Shown here: piece by piece, positions 1 through 6,859 of the stretch
How positions within the stretch are numbered: position 1 is the stretch's first letter
Layout: every line of letters begins with the position of its first letter
Source of the DNA: an uncultured Lachnospiraceae bacterium
Lineage (GTDB): Bacteria > Bacillota > Clostridia > Lachnospirales > Lachnospiraceae
Reading direction: 5' to 3'
Assembly: GCA_902767065.1 (NCBI GenBank)
Contig: CACXFW010000207.1
Location: 1 to 8,782 of the forward strand
Length of the DNA stretch: 8,782 nucleotides
Translations under genes and position numbers: made by a program
The notes under the pieces: generated by a model
The model's input: only the letters and a program-made list of their open reading frames with translations
The model's database searches: none
Told to the model about the DNA's origin: nothing

Positions 1-189
1 AATAAGCAGGGAATGGACTGTACGGTTATCATCCGGCGCGAGAAAAACCGCGTCATGATGGAAACAAACAACCTGGGGATCTCCATCTTCAGCGCAACGA
101 CAATCAAGGACGATACAGACAGATTCTATATCGCGCTCACGGGCGATCAGTGCGCGCTGACGGATATCCATATTACGAAGCAGGCATAA
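1..189 (+). CDS. C-terminal fragment of an unidentified protein (5' end outside window)
   Basis: Frame 1 is open from the window edge to a TAA at 187-189 and gives the last 62 residues of a protein. I do not recognise the family. The visible part alternates short hydrophobic and polar stretches (CTVIIRRE, RVMMETNN, FYIALTGD, ALTDIHIT), which reads like the last strands of an all-beta domain, perhaps a beta-sandwich; that is inference. There are no transmembrane segments or catalytic motifs in the visible part. Codon use looks like that of a real gene, and a strong hairpin follows 47 bp after the stop. It is the only gene in the window on the plus strand and it converges on the FIST-GGDEF gene. 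The alternative, a chance open frame, is unlikely given the strand-like pattern and the terminator, but the fragment is short. Confidence 0.7.
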   Translation, partial: NKQGMDCTVIIRREKNRVMMETNNLGISIFSATTIKDDTDRFYIALTGDQCALTDIHITKQA

Positions 190-236
190 CCTGCAGGCGG
201 CATCGTCTCCCTGAAGCAAATCTCTAGCCACATGAA

Positions 237-272
237 AGCCCCGCCCCTGCTGAATTCAGCAGGGGCGGGGCT
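237..272. terminator. Bidirectional hairpin terminator between convergent genes
   Basis: A perfect 16-bp inverted repeat, AGCCCCGCCCCTGCTG with its reverse complement, surrounds an AATT loop. It lies 47 bp past the plus-strand stop at 189 and 53 bp past the minus-strand stop at 326, as expected of a terminator shared by convergent genes. The stem is almost entirely G-C. The T tail is poor: ATCT on the plus side and a short TTTC on the minus side. Termination may therefore rely on stem strength or Rho, or the stem may mainly protect transcript 3' ends. Confidence 0.75.
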
Positions 273-325
273 ATCTACGCCGCTACGCTGTGGAAGGGTT
301 TTCCCCGGGTATCATGCCTTCCGGA

Positions 326-2104
326 TTAAAGCAGTACGCTCCTGTTCTTCCCTTCCTTCTTCGCTTCATAAAGAGCCTGATCCACACGCTGTACAAGGCT
401 GTCTCCGTCCTCCTGTTCCTTGCGCTGCGTCACACCGAGGCTGACCGAACGGTGGCCGGCCTGCGGGAAGGCGACCTCTTCAAACGACCTGCGAATGCCT
501 TCTGCAATCTTAAGCGCCTCCTGATCCGTAAGCTGCGGAAGAAGAATCATGAACTCCTCCCCGCCCCATCTCCCGGCGGAAGCATCACGGATCCCGGAGA
601 TATGCTTTTTCATCAGGTCTGCAAGAACGCAGATCACCTGATCTCCTTCCTTATGGCCAAACGTGTCATTAATCTTCTTAAAATCGTCAAGATCAAGCAT
701 GATCAGGGACAGTCTTCCAGCCGGTTCCGATTCCGTGCACTCAGTGATCCTTCTCTGGATCTCGGTACGGTTATACAGACTCGTCATACCGTCTGTCACT
801 GCCATGTTGCTCAGCTTCAGATTCATGTCAAAGAGCTGTTCATTCGCGGCTTCCAGTTCTCTCGTCGCTTCCTCAATGAAGTTTGCAAGTCTTTCTACTG
901 TAGAATACCTCCGGCTGGTATGCTCGTCTTCGGACATTCCCGAAGCCTTCGTCTTTATCCTGCCGGGAATCATCTCCTTCATGGACGCAATGACGAGCGT
1001 CAGGTTATGCTGGTTGACATGATCGCCCGTTCTCAGGAACTCACTGAGCGTATAGAACCCGGAAGACGGAGCAATTTTCTGGAACGCGACGGTTTCATTT
1101 CCAATATCCGAATTACCCCAGAAGGCCTTCCTTCCGGCACACGAGAAAATCACAATCGCATCCGGCTCTTCTTTCCGGATCTCCTGTACATTCTGGAAAA
1201 CAGATTCCATGATGGTCACAGGATCCCCGTAAGCCAGCCTGATCTTTCCGGCGCGCTCAACATCCGAAGCCATCACCAGGGAACCGTCCTTCAGGCACTG
1301 CTGAGGATGGCGCAGGATCTCAATCCCATGGCTGTCGATCATATAAGGAAATTCCAGGGTATTAAACAGAAAGTTCTCATCGTTCTCGATCCTGAGATAA
1401 CGCCGATAAGTGTCGAATGCGCTGCTTCCTTCGATCTCCTGAAGAATGTTGCCATCCGCCTTTGTAATCTCCATCTCCTTCCCCAGAGGCTTCCAGCCGC
1501 TGATATACCGGGTTTTGACAACCAGGTCATTTCCTCCGATGAAAGCAAATACGATGCTGTGGTCAGCCGCCTTTTCCCCATTTGAAAAGACAAACGACGT
1601 CGAGGAATCCAGCTCCGGGTTAATTGCTCCTCCGCCAACTATGCTGACATCACTCCGCACATTATCCAGCTCGCTGCACAGGCTTGACATGGAAGTCTCC
1701 CACACCGTCGTGTAGAGAAGAATCACCTTCACCCACAGGTTCTCATTCGCAAACTGAGAAACCTCCTGAATGACCCTGTCAACGTTTTCCTTCCCCATAT
1801 GATACTGTCTGGTCTCAATTCTCGCCGAAGGAGATTCAAACTCTGTTAAGACAGCCGAATACGTGTCAGGACACAAATCGCCACCGATAATATTCCCGCA
1901 GGTAGAGCATCCCACATAGCAGACTCCCGGAAACTCCTTCTCGAGCTCTCCGGCGATCCTGTCAGCAGCATCCCGGTCCATTGATTCACTGAAAATCTGA
2001 AAAAGCATCCTGTCTTCCGATCCGGGATGAGTCTTCTTCCTCAGTTCACGAAAAGAATCAGCGGAATCCTTCTCAGTTTTAAACGAAATCTGATACTGCT
2101 TCAT
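326..2104 (-). CDS. FIST-domain sensor diguanylate cyclase (FIST_N / FIST_C / coiled coil / GGDEF)
   Basis: 592 residues. The ATG at 2104 follows GGGGAAGGAA at about 7 nt; a TTG 33 nt upstream in frame has no comparable site, so I chose the ATG. Residues about 30-220 match the FIST N-terminal domain (VCYVGCSTCGNI, SIVGGGAINP) and about 225-380 the FIST C-terminal domain (LAYGDPV, AIVIFSCAGRKAFWG, GFYTLSEF). FIST domains are thought to bind small ligands such as amino acids. A helix rich in E, L and A (about 400-432) leads to a GGDEF domain with DLDDFKKINDTFGH (471-484) and an intact catalytic GGEEF (514-518), so it should make c-di-GMP from two GTP. The product-inhibition site RxxD is not present at the usual spacing; IRDA occupies it. 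There is no signal peptide or TM helix, so it is probably cytosolic. It is last in the probable four-gene operon, 80 bp after the phosphoglycerate mutase gene. A small hairpin (CCGGA/TCCGG, 2120-2133) lies just upstream of the Shine-Dalgarno site. Confidence 0.93.
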   Translation of the reverse strand: MKQYQISFKTEKDSADSFRELRKKTHPGSEDRMLFQIFSESMDRDAADRIAGELEKEFPGVCYVGCSTCGNIIGGDLCPDTYSAVLTEFESPSARIETRQYHMGKENVDRVIQEVSQFANENLWVKVILLYTTVWETSMSSLCSELDNVRSDVSIVGGGAINPELDSSTSFVFSNGEKAADHSIVFAFIGGNDLVVKTRYISGWKPLGKEMEITKADGNILQEIEGSSAFDTYRRYLRIENDENFLFNTLEFPYMIDSHGIEILRHPQQCLKDGSLVMASDVERAGKIRLAYGDPVTIMESVFQNVQEIRKEEPDAIVIFSCAGRKAFWGNSDIGNETVAFQKIAPSSGFYTLSEFLRTGDHVNQHNLTLVIASMKEMIPGRIKTKASGMSEDEHTSRRYSTVERLANFIEEATRELEAANEQLFDMNLKLSNMAVTDGMTSLYNRTEIQRRITECTESEPAGRLSLIMLDLDDFKKINDTFGHKEGDQVICVLADLMKKHISGIRDASAGRWGGEEFMILLPQLTDQEALKIAEGIRRSFEEVAFPQAGHRSVSLGVTQRKEQEDGDSLVQRVDQALYEAKKEGKNRSVLL

Positions 2105-2184
2105 AATACTATTCCTTCCCCGGAATGCTCCGGCCAAAACATCTTCTTATTTCGCAACGATTCAGCACCCCATGAATAGTTACC

Positions 2185-3834
2185 TTATTTCTTTCTCAAA
2201 AGCGACTCTCCGGTCATCTCCGGCGGCTTTTCCATCCCCATCATCTCGATCAGTGTGGGAGCAATGTCAGCCAGGCATCCTCCCTCTCTCAGCTGATAAG
2301 CGGGATCATAATTCACCAGAATGAAAGGTACCGGATTGGTGGTGTGCGCCGTCCAGGGTTCTCCCGTCTCATAGTCTGCCATCATCTCGGCGTTTCCATG
2401 ATCGGCACAGATAAAAAGCTGGCCGTCCGCTTCTTCGACCGCCTCCACCACCCGTCCGATACACTGATCGATACAGGATACGGCCTGAATGGCAGCCTCC
2501 TCCACACCGGTGTGGCCTACCATATCCGGGTTCGCAAAGTTCGTGACAATCACATCATATTCACCGGACTGGATCTTCTCGATCAGGGTATCGCATACCG
2601 CCGGGGCGCTCATCTCGGGCTTGCGGTCATAGGTCGCGACCTTCGGGGACGGAATCAGGAACCTGTCCTCCCCTTTATTGGGAGCTTCCACACCACCGTT
2701 AAAGAAGAAGGTCACGTGGGCGTATTTCTCCGTCTCAGCAATTCTCGCCTGCTTCATGCCGTTGGAGGCAAGCCACTCTCCAAAGGTATTGGGAATGAGA
2801 TTCTTCTCAAAAGCGATGTCTTTGCCTGGAATCGTCACATCATAGTCCGTAAAGCAGACATAGGTCACCTTTTTCCGGGGTCCCCTGTCAAAGCCGTCAA
2901 ACTCCTCCATGCAGAAAGCACGTGTTAACTCCCTTGCGCGATCCGGGCGGAAATTGAAGAAAATAACAGAATCTCCGTCACCAATGGTTGCCACGGGAGC
3001 GCCCTCTTCCATCACCACCGTAGGCAGGATAAACTCATCCGTTTCACCCTTCCGATAGGACTGTGTCACAGCCTCCACGGCTGAGGATGCCGTCTCACCC
3101 TCACCAAGTGTCAGGGCCCGGTACTCCTTCTCAATGCGTTCCCAGTTGTTGTCCCTGTCCATGGCATAATAGCGGCCTGCCACTGTGGCGATCCTTCCGC
3201 AGCCGATCCGGTCCATTTCATCCTGAAGCGCCTGGATATAATCCTTCCCGGATTCCGGAGGCGTATCTCTCCCGTCCATGAAGCAGTGGACGTATACCTT
3301 GTCAAGTCCATGACGCTTCGCAAGCTCCAGGAGCGCATAAAGGTGGGTGATGTGGCTGTGCACGCCGCCATCGGAGAGAAGGCCGTACAGATGCAGTCCC
3401 GTCCCCTTTTCCTTTGCATTGTTCACTGCCTTCAGGAGCGCCTCATTTTCGAAGAAATCACCGTCCTCGATCTTTTTCGTGATCCTGACCAGATCCTGAT
3501 ATACGATCCGGCCCGCGCCGATATTCAGGTGTCCCACCTCGGAACTGCCCATCTGCCCTTCCGGAAGCCCCACCGCTAAGCCGCTTGCATTCCCCTCCAC
3601 AAAAGGACACTCTTTCATCAGCCGGTCCATCACCGGCGTGTCCGCCATAGAGATGGCATTGTGATCCCTGCGCTCGGTCAGTCCATAGCCGTCGAGGATC
3701 AGCAGTACGGTCGGCCTCTTACTGTCCGCATTCTTTACTGCATGCGCAAAGAAAGTGCCGGGTGCAGATACTGCAAGCAAAGCCGTCACCAGCACAGTAA
3801 GAAGCAGCGGTCTGAATCTGACTCTGTCTTTCAT
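2185..3834 (-). CDS. gpmI: Cofactor-independent phosphoglycerate mutase family protein with an N-terminal export signal
   Basis: 549 residues. The family interconverts 3- and 2-phosphoglycerate using two Mn2+ ions. The ATG at 3834 follows AAGGAGG with 6 nt spacing; an in-frame ATG at 3876 has a poorly placed site. The core from residue 40 is about 510 residues, the usual full length. Expected active-site residues are all visible: D48 (ILDGYG), S98 (SSEVGH), H159 (SDGGVHSH), R189-D190 (DGRDTPP), R221 and R227 (GRYYAMDRD), R296 and R299 (NFRPDRAR), K370 (ETEKYAH), D437 and H441 (NPDMVGHTG), D478-H479 (CADHGN) and H497. The oddity is residues 1-32: a basic start, a hydrophobic run (LLLTVLVTALLAVSA) and an AHA site fitting signal-peptidase cleavage after A32. 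No ATG lies between the signal and the catalytic core. The residue before the catalytic serine is Ser where the family usually has Asn. It lies between two GGDEF genes, not with glycolytic genes. The enzyme family is very secure; export is a prediction, and the substrate outside the cell is unknown. Confidence 0.93.
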   Translation of the reverse strand: MKDRVRFRPLLLTVLVTALLAVSAPGTFFAHAVKNADSKRPTVLLILDGYGLTERRDHNAISMADTPVMDRLMKECPFVEGNASGLAVGLPEGQMGSSEVGHLNIGAGRIVYQDLVRITKKIEDGDFFENEALLKAVNNAKEKGTGLHLYGLLSDGGVHSHITHLYALLELAKRHGLDKVYVHCFMDGRDTPPESGKDYIQALQDEMDRIGCGRIATVAGRYYAMDRDNNWERIEKEYRALTLGEGETASSAVEAVTQSYRKGETDEFILPTVVMEEGAPVATIGDGDSVIFFNFRPDRARELTRAFCMEEFDGFDRGPRKKVTYVCFTDYDVTIPGKDIAFEKNLIPNTFGEWLASNGMKQARIAETEKYAHVTFFFNGGVEAPNKGEDRFLIPSPKVATYDRKPEMSAPAVCDTLIEKIQSGEYDVIVTNFANPDMVGHTGVEEAAIQAVSCIDQCIGRVVEAVEEADGQLFICADHGNAEMMADYETGEPWTAHTTNPVPFILVNYDPAYQLREGGCLADIAPTLIEMMGMEKPPEMTGESLLRKK

Positions 3835-3880
3835 CCGGATCCTCCTTCCCCTCCTGACAGAAACCATTTCGTGCATCCCT

Positions 3881-4960
3881 TCATCTATGCCGCCTGTCTA
3901 TGCCGGAATTCAGATAGTAACGCGCTTTTTCTTCATACATCATTTCGTCTGATTTCCGGATCAGGCTGTCGATGGAGCCGGCTCCATCCATGGTATGACA
4001 ATAACCGATGGAGCAGCTGTATTCTGTATCAGCGACATTTTTTTTGATGTTTTCTACAAGCTGTTTCATTTCGCTCTCTGATGTCTGCCGGCAGACGATC
4101 ACAAACTCGTCCCCTCCAAGCCTGTAGCACAGCTGTTTTCTTCTCAGGGCACGCAGCATACATACCGAAATCGTTACCAGTGCTTCATCACCGGCAGCAT
4201 GACCGCTGGTGTCGTTAATAGCCTTAAGGCCATTCATATCTATCGTAATCAGGGCAGTGATGCTTTCAGGCGTTTTCCCGATATCAGCATAGTATGCCTG
4301 CCGGTTCAGAAGGCCCGTAAGAGAATCGATCTTGGTCAGCTTCAGGATCGAAAACACATAGTAAACATACAGGGCGATGGCAATGGTGGTGCAGAATATC
4401 TGCGAGTAATCTCTTCCATATACAAACGGAAGAATCAGCCCAACGCCAAATGCGCAGCCAAGGAAGACGATCGGAATGATCTCCAGGACCTGTCTGTTGC
4501 TGCGCCTGATCAGGATATAGATCAGAAAAGTACAATACAGTCCGACAACGATAAATGGCAACAGACCAAGCGGACCGCGATGAAATACATTCTCCTCGCT
4601 GACACTGAAGACCACCCCGTTAAAAATGGAGGAAAGATCAATGACCGCAAGAATCACAGCAGGAATGAATATATACCATCGCAGTTTTTTGATCAATGCG
4701 TAAATGAGCTGTGAAAGGATGAACGGAGTCGCGCTGTATCTGACCGCCATCAGAATCTCCCTGATCTGAGGCGACTTCCCCAGATCAGCAAGACAGAACT
4801 CCGCAAAAACAACGATGGAAAGAAGAAAGACTTCCACAATCAGAACGTACATACGCCTGATTGTAATCCTGTCCAGAAAAACCGTTTCCCTGAGCGAGAT
4901 TGCAAACGCCGCCAGAACAAGAATCAATGCCCAGTTCCGAAAAACATATTCTTTCATCAT
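3881..4960 (-). CDS. Seven-TM membrane diguanylate cyclase (GGDEF)
   Basis: 359 residues. The N-terminal 206 residues contain about seven hydrophobic helices (near 9-23, 37-58, 73-90, 95-114, 130-150, 160-181 and 187-206), a sensor layout like the 7-TM regions of other clostridial signalling proteins; I cannot name its family. The GGDEF domain follows directly: LTKIDSLTGLLNR (208-220), TIDMNGLKAINDTSGHAAGD with the metal-binding D241, and an intact catalytic GGDEF at 282-286. It should produce c-di-GMP at the membrane. The inhibitory RxxD position reads RRKQ, so feedback inhibition by this site is probably lost. The start has two adjacent ATG codons (4960, 4957) and no strong Shine-Dalgarno site; only a weak CAGGG is seen upstream. 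It begins 35 bp after the deacetylase stop, and its stop is 46 bp before the phosphoglycerate mutase start, so it fits within an operon and may be translated less efficiently than its neighbours. Confidence 0.92.
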   Translation of the reverse strand: MMKEYVFRNWALILVLAAFAISLRETVFLDRITIRRMYVLIVEVFLLSIVVFAEFCLADLGKSPQIREILMAVRYSATPFILSQLIYALIKKLRWYIFIPAVILAVIDLSSIFNGVVFSVSEENVFHRGPLGLLPFIVVGLYCTFLIYILIRRSNRQVLEIIPIVFLGCAFGVGLILPFVYGRDYSQIFCTTIAIALYVYYVFSILKLTKIDSLTGLLNRQAYYADIGKTPESITALITIDMNGLKAINDTSGHAAGDEALVTISVCMLRALRRKQLCYRLGGDEFVIVCRQTSESEMKQLVENIKKNVADTEYSCSIGYCHTMDGAGSIDSLIRKSDEMMYEEKARYYLNSGIDRRHR

Positions 4961-4995
4961 ATGGGAAACCCTGTTTCTATCCGGTCATGGTCTGG

Positions 4996-6693
4996 TCACT
5001 CACTGTTGATCGGCGTGGGGCGGAACCTGTTGAAGAACTCCGAGACCCCGCTGATCCCCAGCGTCTCATAGTCATTGGCGTAAATGGAATGCACCGGTGC
5101 GTTTTCCGTCATAGCCTGATACATCGTAAAGCCGTCCAGGGCGACGCGTCCGGTCCGCATATAAAGATCCCCGAATTCCGTCCAGCCGATATTTCCGTCC
5201 ACGTTGCAGAAGATGTTCATCCCCTGGCTCTTAAAATACTGGAACTTCTGATTATAATCCGTGTACTCCCCCACGTGGCCGATATCCGCTCCGAAGGCAA
5301 AGATGATCTTATCCACTTTTCCGAGGATCGGCTCATTGACGGTAACCCACCGCTCATGATCTGCCTGCAGACGTGCCAGATCCGCGCCTTCCGCATTCAG
5401 ATGCCCGTAGGTATGGCTCGCGAAGGTCCAGCCCTCCGCCTTCATCGCGTCCGCCACCTCCTTCGCCCTGGCGCAATCCTCTTCCCAGCTGAAATCAGGA
5501 TGCTCCTGCAGCCACTGGATCTGGTCCGGATCCAGATGCGGGTCATTGATGTCCTTATAATAATTATTGGTCCGGTATCCGAATACGCCGTTGTACCCGG
5601 TCATGGCCACGGTTCCTCTTGCCCCGCGGTATGAAAAGTCGGGATGCTCTTCAATGAAGGTATCGATCCGGGGCACCACGTCAAAGTCACCGATGGCAGT
5701 CACACCCTCCTCATTTGTATACTCGCACTTTGGCTTCCCGTTCTCATCCACCAGCATGCGGGTCGCATAGCCCTGGGTTCCGATCCCGTAAGAATGATAG
5801 TAACTCAGATCATCTATGGACAATACGAACGCTTTCTTATCCGGAGGAAGCAGCAGTGAATCGTTCTTTGCGATGTGAACAACTCCGTTTTCATCGGTCG
5901 TCTTAATGCACATATCATCCAGGCCGACCATGACATAACCGGCATCGTACATCTTCTGGATCATGGCGTCGAATTCGACAGTCGTGGTCATGGCAGCATT
6001 ATTCTGCCGCACCCGGTCTGCCCCGACCAATTCCGCGTTGAACGCCCGGTCATCATTGATCAGGGAATGGAAAAACACATGCGGGATCCTGGTCACATCT
6101 ACCGGCACACACTGAGCCTTCCGGCTCTTGTAATCTTCGATGGCGTCCAGAACCGAAGAATCCTGGGTACCGATCCCCTCCAGGAGTTTTATCGCTTCGT
6201 CATAATCATACCCCGCTGCCAGAAGCTGTGCCTGAGTAAGAACCTGGGATGCCTCCAAACCGGTTTCCACCGCCTGTCCGTCGTCCTGGCCGGCGGCATC
6301 CCCGCCATCCCCGGAACCGCTGTGTGAAGCGTCACCGCCGGAAACGTCCCCGTCTGCAGCGGCAGCACCGGAGAGGTCTTGCGTCTTTCCGGAAGCCACG
6401 CTTCCCTCACCCGTTTTTGAATTGTTCTTTCCCCTTGCGCAGCTGACAGCCACGAATATGACCACGATCAGCAGCAAGGCAGCCGCGCCCAGAAAAACCG
6501 CGCGCTGAATCCGCAGGGCACGCATCCGCTCTTCCCTGCGCTTTTGTCTTGCCTGCGCCCTTAGGCGCATCAATTCGTCCTCACGATCAGGCTGGGGAAT
6601 CTTCTCCCACCTGATCTGCTCACCGGAAGAGGTGGTTCCTTCCCTCGTTGTATTTCCAGTCTTTCTGCCGTTCTGACGCTCATCCATATCCAT
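4996..6693 (-). CDS. Membrane-anchored polysaccharide deacetylase (CE4 / NodB-like)
   Basis: 565 residues. Order of parts: a charged cytoplasmic tail (1-63, many Arg, Glu and Gln); one TM helix (about 65-85, AVFLGAAALLLIVVIFVAVS); a low-complexity linker rich in Gly, Ser, Asp and Ala (about 88-145); a helical stretch (146-192); and a deacetylase domain from HVFFHSLI (205) to the end. Motif 1 of CE4 enzymes appears as LSIDD (291-295), with D295 the likely metal ligand. Motif 2 is SHTYGH, supplying H427 and H431. This Asp-His-His set binds a divalent metal and removes acetyl groups from N-acetylated sugars, acting outside the membrane on peptidoglycan or an exopolysaccharide; the substrate is not shown. 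The ATG at 6693 lies only 3 nt after AAAGGG; an ATG two codons later (6687) has better spacing (about 9 nt) and is an equal candidate. It is first in the four-gene cluster. Repeat A forms its 5' flank. Confidence 0.9.
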   Translation of the reverse strand: MDMDERQNGRKTGNTTREGTTSSGEQIRWEKIPQPDREDELMRLRAQARQKRREERMRALRIQRAVFLGAAALLLIVVIFVAVSCARGKNNSKTGEGSVASGKTQDLSGAAAADGDVSGGDASHSGSGDGGDAAGQDDGQAVETGLEASQVLTQAQLLAAGYDYDEAIKLLEGIGTQDSSVLDAIEDYKSRKAQCVPVDVTRIPHVFFHSLINDDRAFNAELVGADRVRQNNAAMTTTVEFDAMIQKMYDAGYVMVGLDDMCIKTTDENGVVHIAKNDSLLLPPDKKAFVLSIDDLSYYHSYGIGTQGYATRMLVDENGKPKCEYTNEEGVTAIGDFDVVPRIDTFIEEHPDFSYRGARGTVAMTGYNGVFGYRTNNYYKDINDPHLDPDQIQWLQEHPDFSWEEDCARAKEVADAMKAEGWTFASHTYGHLNAEGADLARLQADHERWVTVNEPILGKVDKIIFAFGADIGHVGEYTDYNQKFQYFKSQGMNIFCNVDGNIGWTEFGDLYMRTGRVALDGFTMYQAMTENAPVHSIYANDYETLGISGVSEFFNRFRPTPINSE

Positions 6694-6702
6694 TTTCCCT
6701 TT

Positions 6703-6746
6703 TTATACTCGCGAACGTAATCTATTGCCGAATAGAATTATTCTTC
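6703..6746. repeat. Direct repeat A, copy 1 (upstream of the deacetylase gene)
   Basis: Nearly identical to 8698-8740. The first 37 positions differ at one base (6718 T, A in the other copy), then this copy has three extra bases before TTCTTC. It contains a perfect dyad, TCTATTGCCGAATAGA, at 6721-6736. Read on the minus strand, the frame gives EE-stop-FYSAIDYVREYK, matching EEFYSAIDFVREYN of copy 2. The 3-base insertion is an in-frame TAA, so as protein this copy is a broken fragment. The copy ends within 10 bp of the deacetylase start, so it is also that gene's 5' leader. A weak sigma-A-like match (TTGAAG, 17 bp, ATAGAT; minus strand, 6720-6748) overlaps the dyad. Confidence 0.8.
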
Positions 6747-6770
6747 AAAAAGCATTCAGGAGTTACGATT

Positions 6771-6788
6771 CACAGCCCCTCAGCTGTG
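6771..6788. other. Small hairpin in the gap between SH3 and deacetylase genes
   Basis: CACAGC and GCTGTG form a 6-bp perfect stem with a CCCTCA loop. No T run follows on either strand, so it is not a standard intrinsic terminator. It lies between repeats A and B copy 1, in the 166-bp gap after the SH3 gene. It could be a weak transcript end or part of a 5' leader structure; chance cannot be excluded. Confidence 0.35.
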
Positions 6789-6795
6789 TAAGAGG

Positions 6796-6837
6796 TTTTC
6801 ACCGGGTGCGATCGGGAGAAAAGACAAGCAAAATGCA
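6796..6837. repeat. Direct repeat B, copy 1
   Basis: 42 bp matching 8652-8693 without gaps. There are seven differences, all in the first half; the last 21 bases (AGAAAAGACAAGCAAAATGCA at 6817-6837, less one base to quote: GAAAAGACAAGCAAAATGCA) are identical. It starts with TTTTCACCGGG, close to the TTTTCCCCGGG of the other copy. It lies 22 bp past the SH3 gene stop. Here B lies to the right of A; at the other locus B lies to the left of A, with both in the same orientation. Confidence 0.75.
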
Positions 6838-6859
6838 CAAGTGATTCCTTTACAGATCC

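Noticed and set aside
190..325. A small gene in the gap between the convergent genes
   Set aside because: The only open frame crosses the hairpin at 237-272, has no ribosome site and encodes a Pro/Arg/Ser-rich non-protein-like sequence.
290..1585. A 431-codon open frame on the plus strand
   Set aside because: It is fully antisense to the FIST-GGDEF gene, has no domain-like pattern or ribosome site, and its composition mirrors the codon bias of the opposite gene.
3835..3876. Earlier ATG start (3876) for the phosphoglycerate mutase
   Set aside because: GAAGGG abuts that ATG with no spacing, whereas the ATG at 3834 has AAGGAGG 6 nt upstream. The signal peptide is present with either start.
4900..5634. 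A 244-codon plus-strand frame across the deacetylase 3' end
   Set aside because: It is the antisense shadow of the deacetylase and the start of the 7-TM GGDEF gene; no start signal and no recognisable protein features.
6700..6710. TATAAA on the minus strand as a -10 box for the deacetylase gene
   Set aside because: It is only about 7 bp from the start codon and has no -35 box at the right distance, so the transcript would have almost no leader.
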